Of a DNA stretch of 37,070 nucleotides, positions 1-7,301 are shown one piece after another. Both the position numbers and the translations under genes were made by a program. The stretch is taken from contig NZ_JAGGOO010000076.1 of the NCBI RefSeq assembly GCF_018614415.1, positions 1-37,070 on the forward strand, given 5' to 3'. This DNA is from Streptomyces sp. ISL-12. GTDB taxonomy: Bacteria > Actinomycetota > Actinomycetes > Streptomycetales > Streptomycetaceae. Every line of letters starts with the position of its first letter. The first letter of the stretch is position 1. The notes under the pieces were generated by a model that was given only the letters and a program-made list of their open reading frames with translations, searched no databases and had not been told where the DNA came from.

Positions 1-158
1 GACGGGCGGGAGCGGACGGAGACCAGGGGTGCGGGCGGGGGCCGCGGGCGGACGCTCGCGTCAGCCGTTGGGAGCCGGGGCTGCGTGCGGGGCCGGGGAT
101 CACCCGTGCGGGGCATCCTGGGCCGGTCCGGCGCCGCGGGAAGCGGGCGGCCAGCAGA

Positions 159-734
159 GTGGCGCGGGTGCAGAGAACGACGACCACCGCGACGCTCCTG
201 GTGACCGCGACCATAACCGCCGCCGTCACGGCCGTGACCGGCTGTGTGACGGTCCAGCGTCCGCCCGCCCCCGGCACGGCGGCGGGCGAGGCCCGGCCCT
301 CCGCCCCGCGCCCGGACGGCTCCCGGCGGCCACCGCCCGTCGAGGCCCCGGCCCGTGAGTCGCTGGAGTCGACCGGCCCCTCCTCGCAACCGGACGAACC
401 GGACAGGGCGGACGAGACCGGCGCGGCGGAGGGGCGGGAGGAGACCAACGGGCAGAGAGAACCGGACGGACCGCGTTCCCGGAAGAGCGACGCGGCACGC
501 GGCCCCGCACCGTCCGCCGCCCCGCCCCGACGACCCCCGCCGGCCACCCCGCCGAAGGCCCGGCCGCGGCCGGCCCGGCCCCCTCGGTCCGCCCCGGCGC
601 TCCCCGAAGTCCCACCAGCCGCCCCCGGACAACGCGGCGAGGGCGCGGACGTGTGCGCCCTCGGCCGCACGTACGGCCGCTGGCAGCCGGACAGCCCCGA
701 GGCGTCCATCTGCCGCCAGACGTACGGCCACTGA
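159..734 (+). CDS. Putative secreted lipoprotein, proline-rich
   Basis: The GTG start gives 191 residues. The N-terminus has a short basic end, a Thr/Ala-rich hydrophobic stretch (about residues 8-27) and a lipobox VTGC with the modified Cys at 29, so it is probably a membrane-anchored lipoprotein. Residues 35-155 are low-complexity Pro/Ala/Arg/Glu, likely a disordered wall-spanning stalk. Only the last ~35 residues look folded: they hold two Cys (VCALGRTYG and SICRQTYGH) that could form a disulfide. No enzymatic motif is visible and I do not recognise the family. It converges on the minus-strand gene that follows. The lipoprotein call is fairly secure; the function is unknown. Confidence 0.6.
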   Translation: MARVQRTTTTATLLVTATITAAVTAVTGCVTVQRPPAPGTAAGEARPSAPRPDGSRRPPPVEAPARESLESTGPSSQPDEPDRADETGAAEGREETNGQREPDGPRSRKSDAARGPAPSAAPPRRPPPATPPKARPRPARPPRSAPALPEVPPAAPGQRGEGADVCALGRTYGRWQPDSPEASICRQTYGH

Positions 735-783
735 AACCACCGGCCCCGCCCAGCCCCGTACTCCGCACACCCCCGCCCCCGGC

Positions 784-1326
784 TCAGGGCCGCTGCCGCG
801 GCGGCCCCCAAGGGCCGTCCGGCGAGGAACCGCCCTCCCCCAAACTGCGCTCCAGCCGGCCGATCTCCGCACGCACACCCGCGGCATAGCGGTCGTCCCC
901 CAGCGACTCGGCCGCGCGGCGGGCCCGCCACAGGTGCAGCCGGGCGGCCTCGGGGCGGCCGAGCCGGTCGTAGTCGGCCGCCAGGTTCAGGTGCAGGGAG
1001 GGATAGAGGGAACGCGCGGCGAGCGCGCCCTCGTGGTCCGCCGGGTGCCCGGCGGTGAGTTCCTCCGCGGCGGACAGGGCCCGCAGGTCCCAGGCCAGTT
1101 CGTCCGCCGGGTCGTCCTGGGTGTCGGCGAGGTAGTGGGCCAGGGTGCACCGGTGCAGCGGGTCGCCCTGTTCGCCGACCTCCGCCCACAGGCCGAGGTA
1201 CCGGTTGCGGGCCTCCTCGCGGTCGCCCGCGTGATGCAACATGACGACCTGCGCGATCCGGGTCGGTACGGCGTCCGGTGCCGTCCGCTCCTGTCCCTGG
1301 GCCACCGCGTCCTCCGCGCCACTCAT
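784..1326 (-). CDS. TPR-like helical repeat protein
   Basis: The 180-residue protein is built from Ala/Leu/Arg-rich helical pairs. Runs such as ARNRYLGLWAEVGEQGDPLHR and HLNLAADYDRLGRPEAARLHL match the spacing of tetratricopeptide repeats; the latter resembles the widespread actinobacterial 'LNLADALRRLGR' pattern. No catalytic motif, signal peptide or membrane segment is seen. The ATG at 1326 (MSGAEDAV) was chosen; a GTG at 1368 would add 14 glycine-rich residues, and neither start has a clear Shine-Dalgarno. It lies 60 bp downstream of ung on the same strand, so it may be co-transcribed with ung, but a repair role is only inference. Confidence 0.6.
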   Translation of the reverse strand: MSGAEDAVAQGQERTAPDAVPTRIAQVVMLHHAGDREEARNRYLGLWAEVGEQGDPLHRCTLAHYLADTQDDPADELAWDLRALSAAEELTAGHPADHEGALAARSLYPSLHLNLAADYDRLGRPEAARLHLWRARRAAESLGDDRYAAGVRAEIGRLERSLGEGGSSPDGPWGPPRQRP

Positions 1327-1386
1327 CCGGCTGTTGCCGACGACGTTAGGCCCCCGCCCGCCGATCACCGCGCAGACGCGGCCAGA

Positions 1387-2070
1387 TCAGCCGAGGTCGG
1401 GAATGGTCCAGTCGATCGGCTCGTGGCCCTGCGCCGCGACGGCCTCGTTGATCTGCGTGAACGGCCGGGAGCCGAAGAACTTCTTCGCCGACAGCGGGGA
1501 CGGGTGCGCGCCCTTGACCACCACGTGCCGCTCCTCGTCGATCAGCGGCAGCTTCTTCTGGGCGTAGTTGCCCCACAGCACGAACACGGCCGGGTCGGGC
1601 CGGTCGGCCACCGCACGGATCACCGCGTCCGTGAACAGCTCCCAGCCGCGGCCCTTGTGCGAGTTCGCCTCGCCCGCCCGGACCGTGAGCACCGCGTTGA
1701 GCAGCAGGACGCCCTGCCGCGCCCACGGCATCAGATAGCCGTTGTCCGGGATCGGGACGTCCAGCTCCGCGTGCAGCTCCTTGTAGATGTTCCGCAGGGA
1801 CGGCGGGATCTTCACGCCCGGGCGGACCGAGAAGCACAGGCCGTGCCCCTGCCCCTCGCCGTGGTACGGGTCCTGCCCGAGGACCAGCACCTTCACCTGG
1901 TCGTACGGCGTGGCCTGAAGGGCGGCGAAGACCTCCTCGCGCGGAGGGTAGACGGGGCCCTTCGCCCGCTCCTCCTCGACGAACTCCGTCAGCTCCTTGA
2001 AATAGGGCTGCTCCAGCTCGCCGCCGAGCACCTCGCGCCAGGACTCGGGCAGCATGGCGATGTCGGTCAC
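1387..2070 (-). CDS. ung: Uracil-DNA glycosylase (family 1)
   Basis: It removes uracil from DNA produced by cytosine deamination or dUTP misincorporation, starting base-excision repair. The 227-residue length is normal for UNG. The water-activating motif GQDPYH is at 65-70 (Asp67), the substrate pocket segment LLLNAVLTV at 122-130 and the minor-groove/leucine loop HPSPLS at 189-194 (His189), so every catalytic element is present. The start is a GTG after an AAGGA-like Shine-Dalgarno. A damage-type promoter lies 41 bp upstream (see 2111-2133). The TPR-like gene follows on the same strand. The identification is secure; Streptomyces genomes often carry a second ung elsewhere. Confidence 0.96.
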   Translation of the reverse strand: MTDIAMLPESWREVLGGELEQPYFKELTEFVEEERAKGPVYPPREEVFAALQATPYDQVKVLVLGQDPYHGEGQGHGLCFSVRPGVKIPPSLRNIYKELHAELDVPIPDNGYLMPWARQGVLLLNAVLTVRAGEANSHKGRGWELFTDAVIRAVADRPDPAVFVLWGNYAQKKLPLIDEERHVVVKGAHPSPLSAKKFFGSRPFTQINEAVAAQGHEPIDWTIPDLG

Positions 2071-2110
2071 GTCAACTTCCTTACGGTGTGCGGTCGCTCC
2101 AGCACCTCAG

Positions 2111-2133
2111 AACCTACAGGCGACCACTGACAA
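2111..2133 (-). promoter_or_regulatory. RecA-NDp/PafBC-type DNA-damage promoter of ung
   Basis: Read on the minus strand, the site is TTGTCAGTG, 8 bases, then TAGGTT. This fits the LexA-independent recA promoter class of actinomycetes (TTGTCAGTGGC-N6-TAGggT), which in mycobacteria depends on PafBC. The TTGTCAGTG box is at 2125-2133 and the -10 box at 2111-2116, so transcription would start near 2104 with a leader of about 34 nt before the ung GTG at 2070. The match is seen directly; damage inducibility is inferred. Confidence 0.75.
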
Positions 2134-2160
2134 CCGGTGCCGGGAGGCCGGGAACCCGGT

Positions 2161-3765
2161 CTACCAGCTCGTCTTGCGGTGCAGCTCCCACACCATCATG
2201 ATCGTCGACGGGTCGAGCGCCCGTTCCGCGCCGGAGATGTCCTCGCTGGCCGCCACGTACTGCCGGCCCTGCCACAGCGGCAGCAGCCGGGCGTCGTCGA
2301 CGAGGACGCGCTGCGCCTCCTCGAACTCCTCCACCACCTCGGCCCGGTCGCTCGCCCGGCGGGAGCGCGGCAGCAGGTCGTCGGTGATCGCGGGGACGCG
2401 GTAGGGCGTGCCCAGGGCGTTCTGCTCCCCGACGAACGGGGCGATGAAGTTCTCGGCGTCCGGGAAGTCGGGGAACCAGCCCCGGCCGAAGACCTGGTAC
2501 TCGCCCTTCTGGTAGCCGGCGACGTACGTCTTCCACGGGCGGCTCCTGAGCGTGACCGTGAACAGGCCGGAGTCCTCCAGCTGGCGTTCGAGCGCCTTGA
2601 ACTCCAGGGCGGTCTCGGAGCCGTAGCGGTCGGTGGTGTACCAGAGGGTGAGGGGGACGGGTTCGTCGATGCCGGCCCGGGTGAGGATGGCGCGGGCCTT
2701 GTCGGCGCTGGGGTCGCCGAACTCGTCGAAGAAGCCGGTGGTGTGCCCGGTCACGCCCTGCGGGACCATCGAGTACAGCGGGTCGACGGTGTCCCGGTAG
2801 ACGTCGTGGGCGATCGCGGCCCGGTCGATGACCTGGGCGACGGCCCGCCGTACGGGCTTGCGGCCCGTCCAGGGGTCGTCGGGGTCGAAGACGAGGTAGC
2901 TGATGTCGGCCCCGGTGCCCTCGAACAGCTGGAGGTCCTCCTCGTCGGCGGTGCCGCTCTCCAGGTCGATGACGTCGTCCGCGGCCAGACCGCGGAAGGT
3001 CACCTGGACGCGTCCGGCCCGCAGCGCCTTCACCATGGCCTGGGAGGAATCGAAGTACTCGATGGTCACCGCGTCGTTCCGGCGTTCCGCGTAGCCCTGG
3101 TACCGGTCGTTGCGGACGAGTTCGGCCCGCTCGCCGTCCTCGAAGGACTTCAGGACGTACGGCCCGGACCCGACGACCTCGCCGTCCCGGCGCACCGCGT
3201 CGGCCGGGTAGGTGTCGGGATCGACGAGGGACATCGCGGGGGTGGCGAGCACGAACGGGAAGGTGGCGTCCGGTTTGTTCAGGTGGAAGACGACCTCGTG
3301 CTCGCTCGGCGCCTGGACCCGCTCCAGGCTGCCCAGCAGTCCGGCCGGTCCGCCGTCGACGTCGATGGCCCTGATCCGGTCGATCGAGTACTTGACGGCC
3401 GCCGCGTCGAGCGGGTCCCCGTCCGAGAAGGTCAGTCCGGTACGCAGCTCGCAGCGGTACACCTGGTTCGAACTGTCGGTGAACGCGCAGTTCCGCGCGG
3501 CGTCGGGGCGGGGCGTGGTCGCGCCGTTGGGGTAGCTCAGCAGCGTCTGGTAGACGTTGCGGAACAGTTCCCAGGAGCCGTCCCAGGAGGCGGCGGGGTC
3601 CAGCGTGCTGGGCGCACTGGTGGTGCCGACGACGATCGGCTCGTCCCGGTCCGGGTCGTCGGGCGAGAGGATGCCGCATCCCGCGGCCAGTAAGGACAGG
3701 GACGCGCCCGCGGCCACGCACCGCAGGCGTCGGTTCCGGTTCCGGTTGAACACGCGCACGCTCAT
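2161..3765 (-). CDS. ABC transporter substrate-binding lipoprotein, family 5 (peptide/nickel type)
   Basis: The 534-residue extracellular solute-binding protein captures oligopeptides or similar ligands for an ABC importer. A basic N-terminus (RNRNRRLR) precedes a hydrophobic stretch and lipobox LAAGC (Cys30). Family 5 features follow: IVVGTTSAPSTLDPA near the mature N-terminus, WELFRNVYQTLLSY, and ELRTGLTFSDGDPLDAAAVKYS, the classic 'FSDG.P..A.DV..S' signature. The ATG at 3765 follows a GGGGGA Shine-Dalgarno. No permease or ATPase gene is adjacent, so it is an orphan receptor whose partner is encoded elsewhere. Its upstream region holds the tandem repeat array at 3951-4164. The ligand cannot be predicted. 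Confidence 0.9.
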   Translation of the reverse strand: MSVRVFNRNRNRRLRCVAAGASLSLLAAGCGILSPDDPDRDEPIVVGTTSAPSTLDPAASWDGSWELFRNVYQTLLSYPNGATTPRPDAARNCAFTDSSNQVYRCELRTGLTFSDGDPLDAAAVKYSIDRIRAIDVDGGPAGLLGSLERVQAPSEHEVVFHLNKPDATFPFVLATPAMSLVDPDTYPADAVRRDGEVVGSGPYVLKSFEDGERAELVRNDRYQGYAERRNDAVTIEYFDSSQAMVKALRAGRVQVTFRGLAADDVIDLESGTADEEDLQLFEGTGADISYLVFDPDDPWTGRKPVRRAVAQVIDRAAIAHDVYRDTVDPLYSMVPQGVTGHTTGFFDEFGDPSADKARAILTRAGIDEPVPLTLWYTTDRYGSETALEFKALERQLEDSGLFTVTLRSRPWKTYVAGYQKGEYQVFGRGWFPDFPDAENFIAPFVGEQNALGTPYRVPAITDDLLPRSRRASDRAEVVEEFEEAQRVLVDDARLLPLWQGRQYVAASEDISGAERALDPSTIMMVWELHRKTSW

Positions 3766-3950
3766 CGATCCCCCGTGTGGCGGTGCCGAACTCGGGCGAC
3801 CATATCGCAGCGGTTGTCCCTCCGGACCCGCTTTGAACAGGCGTTTTGATCGTTTCGACGGGTGACTACGTTGTCATGCCCCGGAGGAGATCATTCCGCG
3901 CGAGGAAGCGGCCGTCTCGCCCCAGGATGCGGCCGTTCCCCGCGGAGAAG

Positions 3951-4164
3951 GCAGGTGTTCCGCGGGGAGGAGGCAGGTGCCCGCACGGAGAAGGCAGGTG
4001 TTCCACGCGAAGAAGGCAGGTGCCCGCGCGGAGAAGGCAGATGCCCGCGCGGAGAAGGCAGGTGTTCCACGCGAAGAAGGCAGGTGCCCGCGCGGAGAAG
4101 GCAGATGCCCGCACGGAGAAGGCAGGTGTTCCACGCGAAGAAGGCAGGTGCCCGCACGGCGAGG
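3951..4164. repeat. Tandem array of 21/22-bp units in a 64-bp higher-order period
   Basis: Ten units begin with GCAG at 3951, 3973, 3994, 4016, 4037, 4058, 4080, 4101, 4122 and 4144, giving spacings of 22, 21, 22, 21, 21, 22, 21, 21 and 22. There are three unit types: A (GCAGGTGTTCCACGCG, 22 bp), B (GCAGGTGCCCGCGCGG, 21 bp) and C (GCAGATGCCCGCGCGG, 21 bp). The order A-B-C repeats every 64 bp; 3994-4057 and 4058-4121 differ at one base. Because 64 is not a multiple of 3, each copy shifts the reading frame, which argues against a protein repeat. The array lies in the 435-bp gap between the binding-protein start and the end of the dehydrogenase gene; nothing else recognisable is in that gap. Confidence 0.9.
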
Positions 4165-4200
4165 GCGCCGTCCGCTACCGGAGAACGCCCCCGCCGTACC

Positions 4201-4953
4201 TCAGCTCACGCCCGCGTTGAGGAAGATGCCGCCGTCGAGCACCAGCGTCTGCCCGGTGACCCAGGCGGACTGCTCCGAGGTGAGGAACGCGGCGGCGCCG
4301 CCGACGTCGGAGGGCACGCCGAGGCGGCCCAGCGGGTAGCCCGCGGCGGCCTCCTCCTCGCGGCCCTCGTACAGCGCGGCGGCGAACTTGGTCTTCACCA
4401 CGGCCGGGGCGATCGCGTTGACCCGCACCTTGGGCGCGAACTCGTGCGCGAGCTGGCCGGTCAGGTTGATCAGCGCGGCCTTGCTGACCCCGTACGCGGC
4501 GATGAAGGGCGAGGGCGCGATGCCCGCCACGGAGGCGATGTTGACGATCGCGCCGCCGTTCTCCTTCTGCCAGGCGTGCCAGGTCTTCTGGGCGAAGCCG
4601 AGCGCGGAGATCACGTTGGTCTCGTAGACCTTGCGCGCGACGTTCAGGTCGAGGTCGGCGATCGGCCCGAACACCGGGTTGGTCCCGGCGTTGTTGACCA
4701 GGTAGTCGACCCGGCCGAAGGCATCCATCACCCGCTCGACGGCGACGGCCTGGTGGGCCTCGTCGTGCGCCTTGCCCGCGACGCCGATGACCCGGTCGGC
4801 GCCGAGCTTCTCGACCGCCTCCTTCAGGGCGTCCTCGTTGCGTCCGGTGATGCAGACCCGGTCGCCGCGCGCGACCAGGGCCTCGGCGACGCCGTAGCCG
4901 ATGCCGCGGCTGGCGCCTGTGACCAGCGCGACCTTGCCCGAGAGTTCCGTCAT
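4201..4953 (-). CDS. Short-chain dehydrogenase/reductase (3-oxoacyl-ACP reductase-like)
   Basis: The 250-residue classical SDR is a soluble NAD(P)H-dependent oxidoreductase. The cofactor loop TGASRGIG is at 12-19, NNAG at 87-90, and the catalytic triad is Ser141, Tyr154 and Lys158 (YGVSK). The C-terminal strand (TGQTLVLDGG) is typical of FabG-like enzymes. It starts with ATG 20 bp after the stop of a second SDR on the same strand, so the two probably form one operon read from the promoter at 5822-5850. Basic residues after the first beta strand (GRN at 37-39) favour NADP(H). The natural substrate may be an acyl-thioester or another ketone and cannot be fixed from sequence. Confidence 0.9.
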   Translation of the reverse strand: MTELSGKVALVTGASRGIGYGVAEALVARGDRVCITGRNEDALKEAVEKLGADRVIGVAGKAHDEAHQAVAVERVMDAFGRVDYLVNNAGTNPVFGPIADLDLNVARKVYETNVISALGFAQKTWHAWQKENGGAIVNIASVAGIAPSPFIAAYGVSKAALINLTGQLAHEFAPKVRVNAIAPAVVKTKFAAALYEGREEEAAAGYPLGRLGVPSDVGGAAAFLTSEQSAWVTGQTLVLDGGIFLNAGVS

Positions 4954-4973
4954 GTCCGTCTGTCCCCAGCTTC

Positions 4974-5735
4974 CTAGTCGAGCGGTCCGCCGGCCACGTA
5001 CAGCACCTGGCCGGAGACGAAGCCGGCCGCCTCGCCGGTGAAGAAGGCGACGGCGTTGGCGATGTCGTCGGGCTCGCCGACGCGCTGTACCGGGATCTGG
5101 GTGGCGGCGGCGGCCTTGAAGTCCTCGAAACCCATGCCGACGCGCTCGGCGGTCGCGGCGGTCATGTCGGTGGCGATGAAGCCGGGGGCGACGGCGTTGG
5201 CGGTGACGCCGAACTTGCCCAGTTCCTTGGCGAGGGTCTTGGTGAAGCCCTGCATACCGGCCTTGGCGGCGGAGTAGTTGACCTGGCCGCGGTTGCCGAG
5301 AGCGGAGGACGAGGACAGGTTGACGATGCGGCCGAACTTGGCGTCCACCATGTACTTCTGGCAGGCCCGGGACATCAGGAAGGCCCCGCGCAGGTGCACG
5401 TTCATGACGGTGTCCCAGTCGGAGACGCTCATCTTGAACAGCAGGTTGTCGCGCAGCACACCGGCGTTGTTGACGAGGATCACCGGCGCGCCCAGTTCCT
5501 CGGCGATGCGGGTGACGGCCGCCTCGACCCGGGCCTCGTCGGAGACGTCGCAGCCGACCGCGAGGGCCTTGCCGCCGGCCGCGGTGATCTTCTCCACGGT
5601 GTCCTTGCAGGCGGCCTCGTCGAGGTCGATCACGGCGACGGCGTGGCCTTCGGCGGCCAGTCGTACGGCGGTGGCGGCACCGATGCCGCGCGCGGCACCG
5701 GTGACTACGGCGACCCGCTGCTCAGTGGTGGACAT
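4974..5735 (-). CDS. 3-oxoacyl-ACP reductase, FabG-type SDR
   Basis: The 253-residue SDR reduces a beta-ketoacyl thioester or a related ketone with NAD(P)H. The cofactor loop TGAARGIG is at 12-19, NNAG at 89-92, and the Tyr154/Lys158 pair lies in YSAAKAG, with Ser residues at 141-144. Asp37 in AVIDLDE after the second strand favours NAD(H), unlike its neighbour. The ATG at 5735 was chosen because GAGGAG lies 7 nt upstream and the alignment with other SDRs begins there; the open frame runs another 35 codons upstream but is low-complexity. It is the first gene of a two-SDR operon behind a strong sigma-70-type promoter and an inverted repeat in the leader. Confidence 0.92.
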   Translation of the reverse strand: MSTTEQRVAVVTGAARGIGAATAVRLAAEGHAVAVIDLDEAACKDTVEKITAAGGKALAVGCDVSDEARVEAAVTRIAEELGAPVILVNNAGVLRDNLLFKMSVSDWDTVMNVHLRGAFLMSRACQKYMVDAKFGRIVNLSSSSALGNRGQVNYSAAKAGMQGFTKTLAKELGKFGVTANAVAPGFIATDMTAATAERVGMGFEDFKAAAATQIPVQRVGEPDDIANAVAFFTGEAAGFVSGQVLYVAGGPLD

Positions 5736-5789
5736 GCTGCTTCTCCTCGTCCTGGGGATGCGGCTGCGGCGGCCGCGCCCCCGTGCGGG

Positions 5790-5803
5790 TGAGCGACCGC
5801 TTA
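5790..5803. promoter_or_regulatory. Candidate TetR-family operator in the fabG-like leader
   Basis: TGAGCGACCGCTTA has 6-bp arms (TGAGCG/CGCTTA, one mismatch) around two bases. It resembles the TNAGCG-NN-CGCTNA operators of actinobacterial TetR regulators of acyl-CoA and lipid genes. It lies about 10-25 bp downstream of the predicted transcription start and 55 bp before the ATG, a position suited to repression. No TetR gene is in this window. Confidence 0.5.
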
Positions 5804-5821
5804 GTACCTTCGGCAGACGTG

Positions 5822-5850
5822 ACGCTAGAAGCCCTGGCACGCGGTGTCAA
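5822..5850 (-). promoter_or_regulatory. Sigma-HrdB-type promoter of the SDR operon
   Basis: On the minus strand a consensus TTGACA (5845-5850) is followed after 17 bp by TAGCGT (5822-5827). The predicted start is near 5815, giving a leader of about 80 nt that contains the inverted repeat at 5790-5803. Confidence 0.75.
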
Positions 5851-5907
5851 CGGGACACCGTGCCGGTGTGATCCATCACCCCCGTGCGCCCCGGCCCACC
5901 GGCCCGC

Positions 5908-6357
5908 TCAGCGCACCAGCAGCTCAAGCAGCCGTTCGATCTCCGCCGCCGGGTCCGCCGTGAGGCCCGTGTGGACCGGACCGGGCTGGACGACGGTGGA
6001 GCGGGGGGCGATCAGCCAGCGGAAGCGGCGGCCGGGGTCGTCGCCGGCGGCCTGTCCGGCCGGGGTGCCGCCGGCGCACACGGCCTCCACGGCGCGCAGG
6101 GCGGCGCGCACCCCTTCGACGTCCGCCCGGGGATCGAGGGCGAGCAGCCGGGCCTCGTCCAGGTGGGTGCGCGCGGCGACGAACGCCTTGGCGCGGCAGT
6201 ACAGCAGCACCCCGGCGTTGACGCACTCGCCGCGCTCGACGCGGGGGACGACGCGCAGGAGGACGTACTCGTAGACGTCCCGCTCGTTGGTCTCGCCGCC
6301 CCGGATGATGTGCCGTTCGACGACGCTGCCGGCCATGTGGATGTGGCGCTCGCTCAC
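5908..6357 (-). CDS. DUF3037 family protein
   Basis: The 149-residue protein has the DUF3037 signature: YEYVLLRVVPRVERGECVNAG followed by VLLYCRAKAF (about residues 29-59), then an alpha-helical region with Asp-Pro-rich connections and a DDPGRRFRWLIAPRSTVVQP segment. The biochemical role of the family is unknown. The start codon overlaps the stop of the HipA-like kinase gene by 4 bp (ATGA), so the two are translationally coupled; the pairing recurs in many bacteria from memory. It may be an interaction partner or substrate of the kinase, which is inference. Confidence 0.85.
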   Translation of the reverse strand: MSERHIHMAGSVVERHIIRGGETNERDVYEYVLLRVVPRVERGECVNAGVLLYCRAKAFVAARTHLDEARLLALDPRADVEGVRAALRAVEAVCAGGTPAGQAAGDDPGRRFRWLIAPRSTVVQPGPVHTGLTADPAAEIERLLELLVR

Positions 6358-7118
6358 TTGTCCCCCTCGATTCCGGTGATCCGCTCGTGGACGGTGGCGG
6401 CCCGGGCGAGCAGGGGCCGGGCGTAGGCCCGCCGCAGGTCGTCCGGCGCGTCGAAGCCGGGCTCGCCGTCCAGCCAGGCGTCGGGGATCTCGGCGGTGAC
6501 CTCGGCGAGGAGTTCCTCGGTGACGCGGGGCGCGAGCTGCGCGGCGGCGGCGCGGACGTCCGGCGCGAAGGAGGCCAGGGCGTGGTCCGCGGCGTCGTAG
6601 GGGCGGGCGGCGGAGGCTTCGGCGCCGGGCCAGTTGTGGTGCCAGATCATCGTGGCGCCGTGGTCGATGAGCCAGAGGTCGCCCCGGTGGCGCAGCAGGT
6701 TGGGGTTGCGCCAGGAGCGGTCGACGTTGTTGACCAGCGCGTCGAACCAGACGATGCGCCCGGCCTCCTCGGGGCTGACCGCGAAGGCGAGCGGGTCGAA
6801 GCCGAGGGCGCCGGAGAGGAACTCCATGCCGAGGTTGGTGCCGCCGCTGGAGCGCAGCAGTTCCTGCACCTGCGGGTCGGGTTCGCCGAGCCCCAGCACC
6901 GGGTCGAGGCCGACGGTCACCAGGCGGGGCACCCGCAGGCCCAGCCGGCGGGCCAGTTCCCCGCAGACGACCTCGGCGACGAGCGTCTTGCGGCCCTGGC
7001 CGGCCGAGCGGAACTTCAGGACGTACGTCCCGAAGTCGTCGGCCTCGACGAGTCCCGGCAGCGAACCGCCCTCACGCAGCGGCGTGATGTAACGGGTCGC
7101 GATGACTTCCTTGAGCAT
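6354..7118 (-). CDS. HipA-like Ser/Thr kinase-fold protein
   Basis: The 254-residue protein resembles a single-domain HipA-type kinase. Visible elements are the ATP-lysine strand TYVLKF (Lys35), the catalytic loop NNVDRSWRNPN (130-140; Asp133 as base, Asn138/Asn140 for metal) and IDHG (Asp152) in place of the DFD/DFG motif. It is much shorter than E. coli HipA (440 residues) and lacks the N-terminal HipA subdomain. The partner is DUF3037, not a HipB-type HTH antitoxin, so it should not be called a persistence toxin without evidence. A -10 box six bases before the ATG suggests a leaderless mRNA. Probably an active protein or small-molecule kinase; the substrate is unknown. Confidence 0.82.
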   Translation of the reverse strand: MLKEVIATRYITPLREGGSLPGLVEADDFGTYVLKFRSAGQGRKTLVAEVVCGELARRLGLRVPRLVTVGLDPVLGLGEPDPQVQELLRSSGGTNLGMEFLSGALGFDPLAFAVSPEEAGRIVWFDALVNNVDRSWRNPNLLRHRGDLWLIDHGATMIWHHNWPGAEASAARPYDAADHALASFAPDVRAAAAQLAPRVTEELLAEVTAEIPDAWLDGEPGFDAPDDLRRAYARPLLARAATVHERITGIEGDK

Positions 7119-7124
7119 CGCCCC

Positions 7125-7130
7125 AGGCTA
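7125..7130 (-). promoter_or_regulatory. -10 box of the HipA-like kinase operon (leaderless candidate)
   Basis: TAGCCT on the minus strand ends six bases before the ATG at 7118, so the start of transcription would coincide with the start codon. No good -35 hexamer is seen at 17-18 bp. No Shine-Dalgarno precedes the ATG, which agrees with leaderless translation. Confidence 0.45.
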
Positions 7131-7301
7131 CCGGCGGCACGACCGGCCGCCGGGGGCGCCCGACAGCTCGGCGACAGCTGTGGCTCACGCCCGTCCTACC
7201 GCGCGGGCGCCAGCATCTCGGCACGGTCTGAACAGCACGTGTCCCACGGCCGTACCCCACGGCAGATCACCCACCGTCGTCCCCCGGAAGGGAACGTCCG
7301 T

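Noticed and set aside
1..158. A gene at the left edge
   Set aside because: Only short Arg/Gly/Pro-rich frames without motif or Shine-Dalgarno; nothing can be supported.
355..2130. A 591-codon plus-strand open frame across the lipoprotein, TPR-like gene and ung
   Set aside because: It overlaps genes on both strands that have clear signatures, including UNG catalytic motifs.
3951..4164. Possible CRISPR array
   Set aside because: Units are contiguous with no unique spacers, the period is only 21/22 bp and no cas gene is near.
3846..4220. Repeat-protein ORFs across the tandem array on both strands
   Set aside because: The 64-bp period changes frame at each copy, open frames exist in several frames on both strands, and none has a proper start or codon bias.
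6354..7118. Naming the HipA-like gene a toxin of a HipBA system
   Set aside because: No HipB-type HTH partner and no N-terminal HipA domain; only the kinase core is seen.
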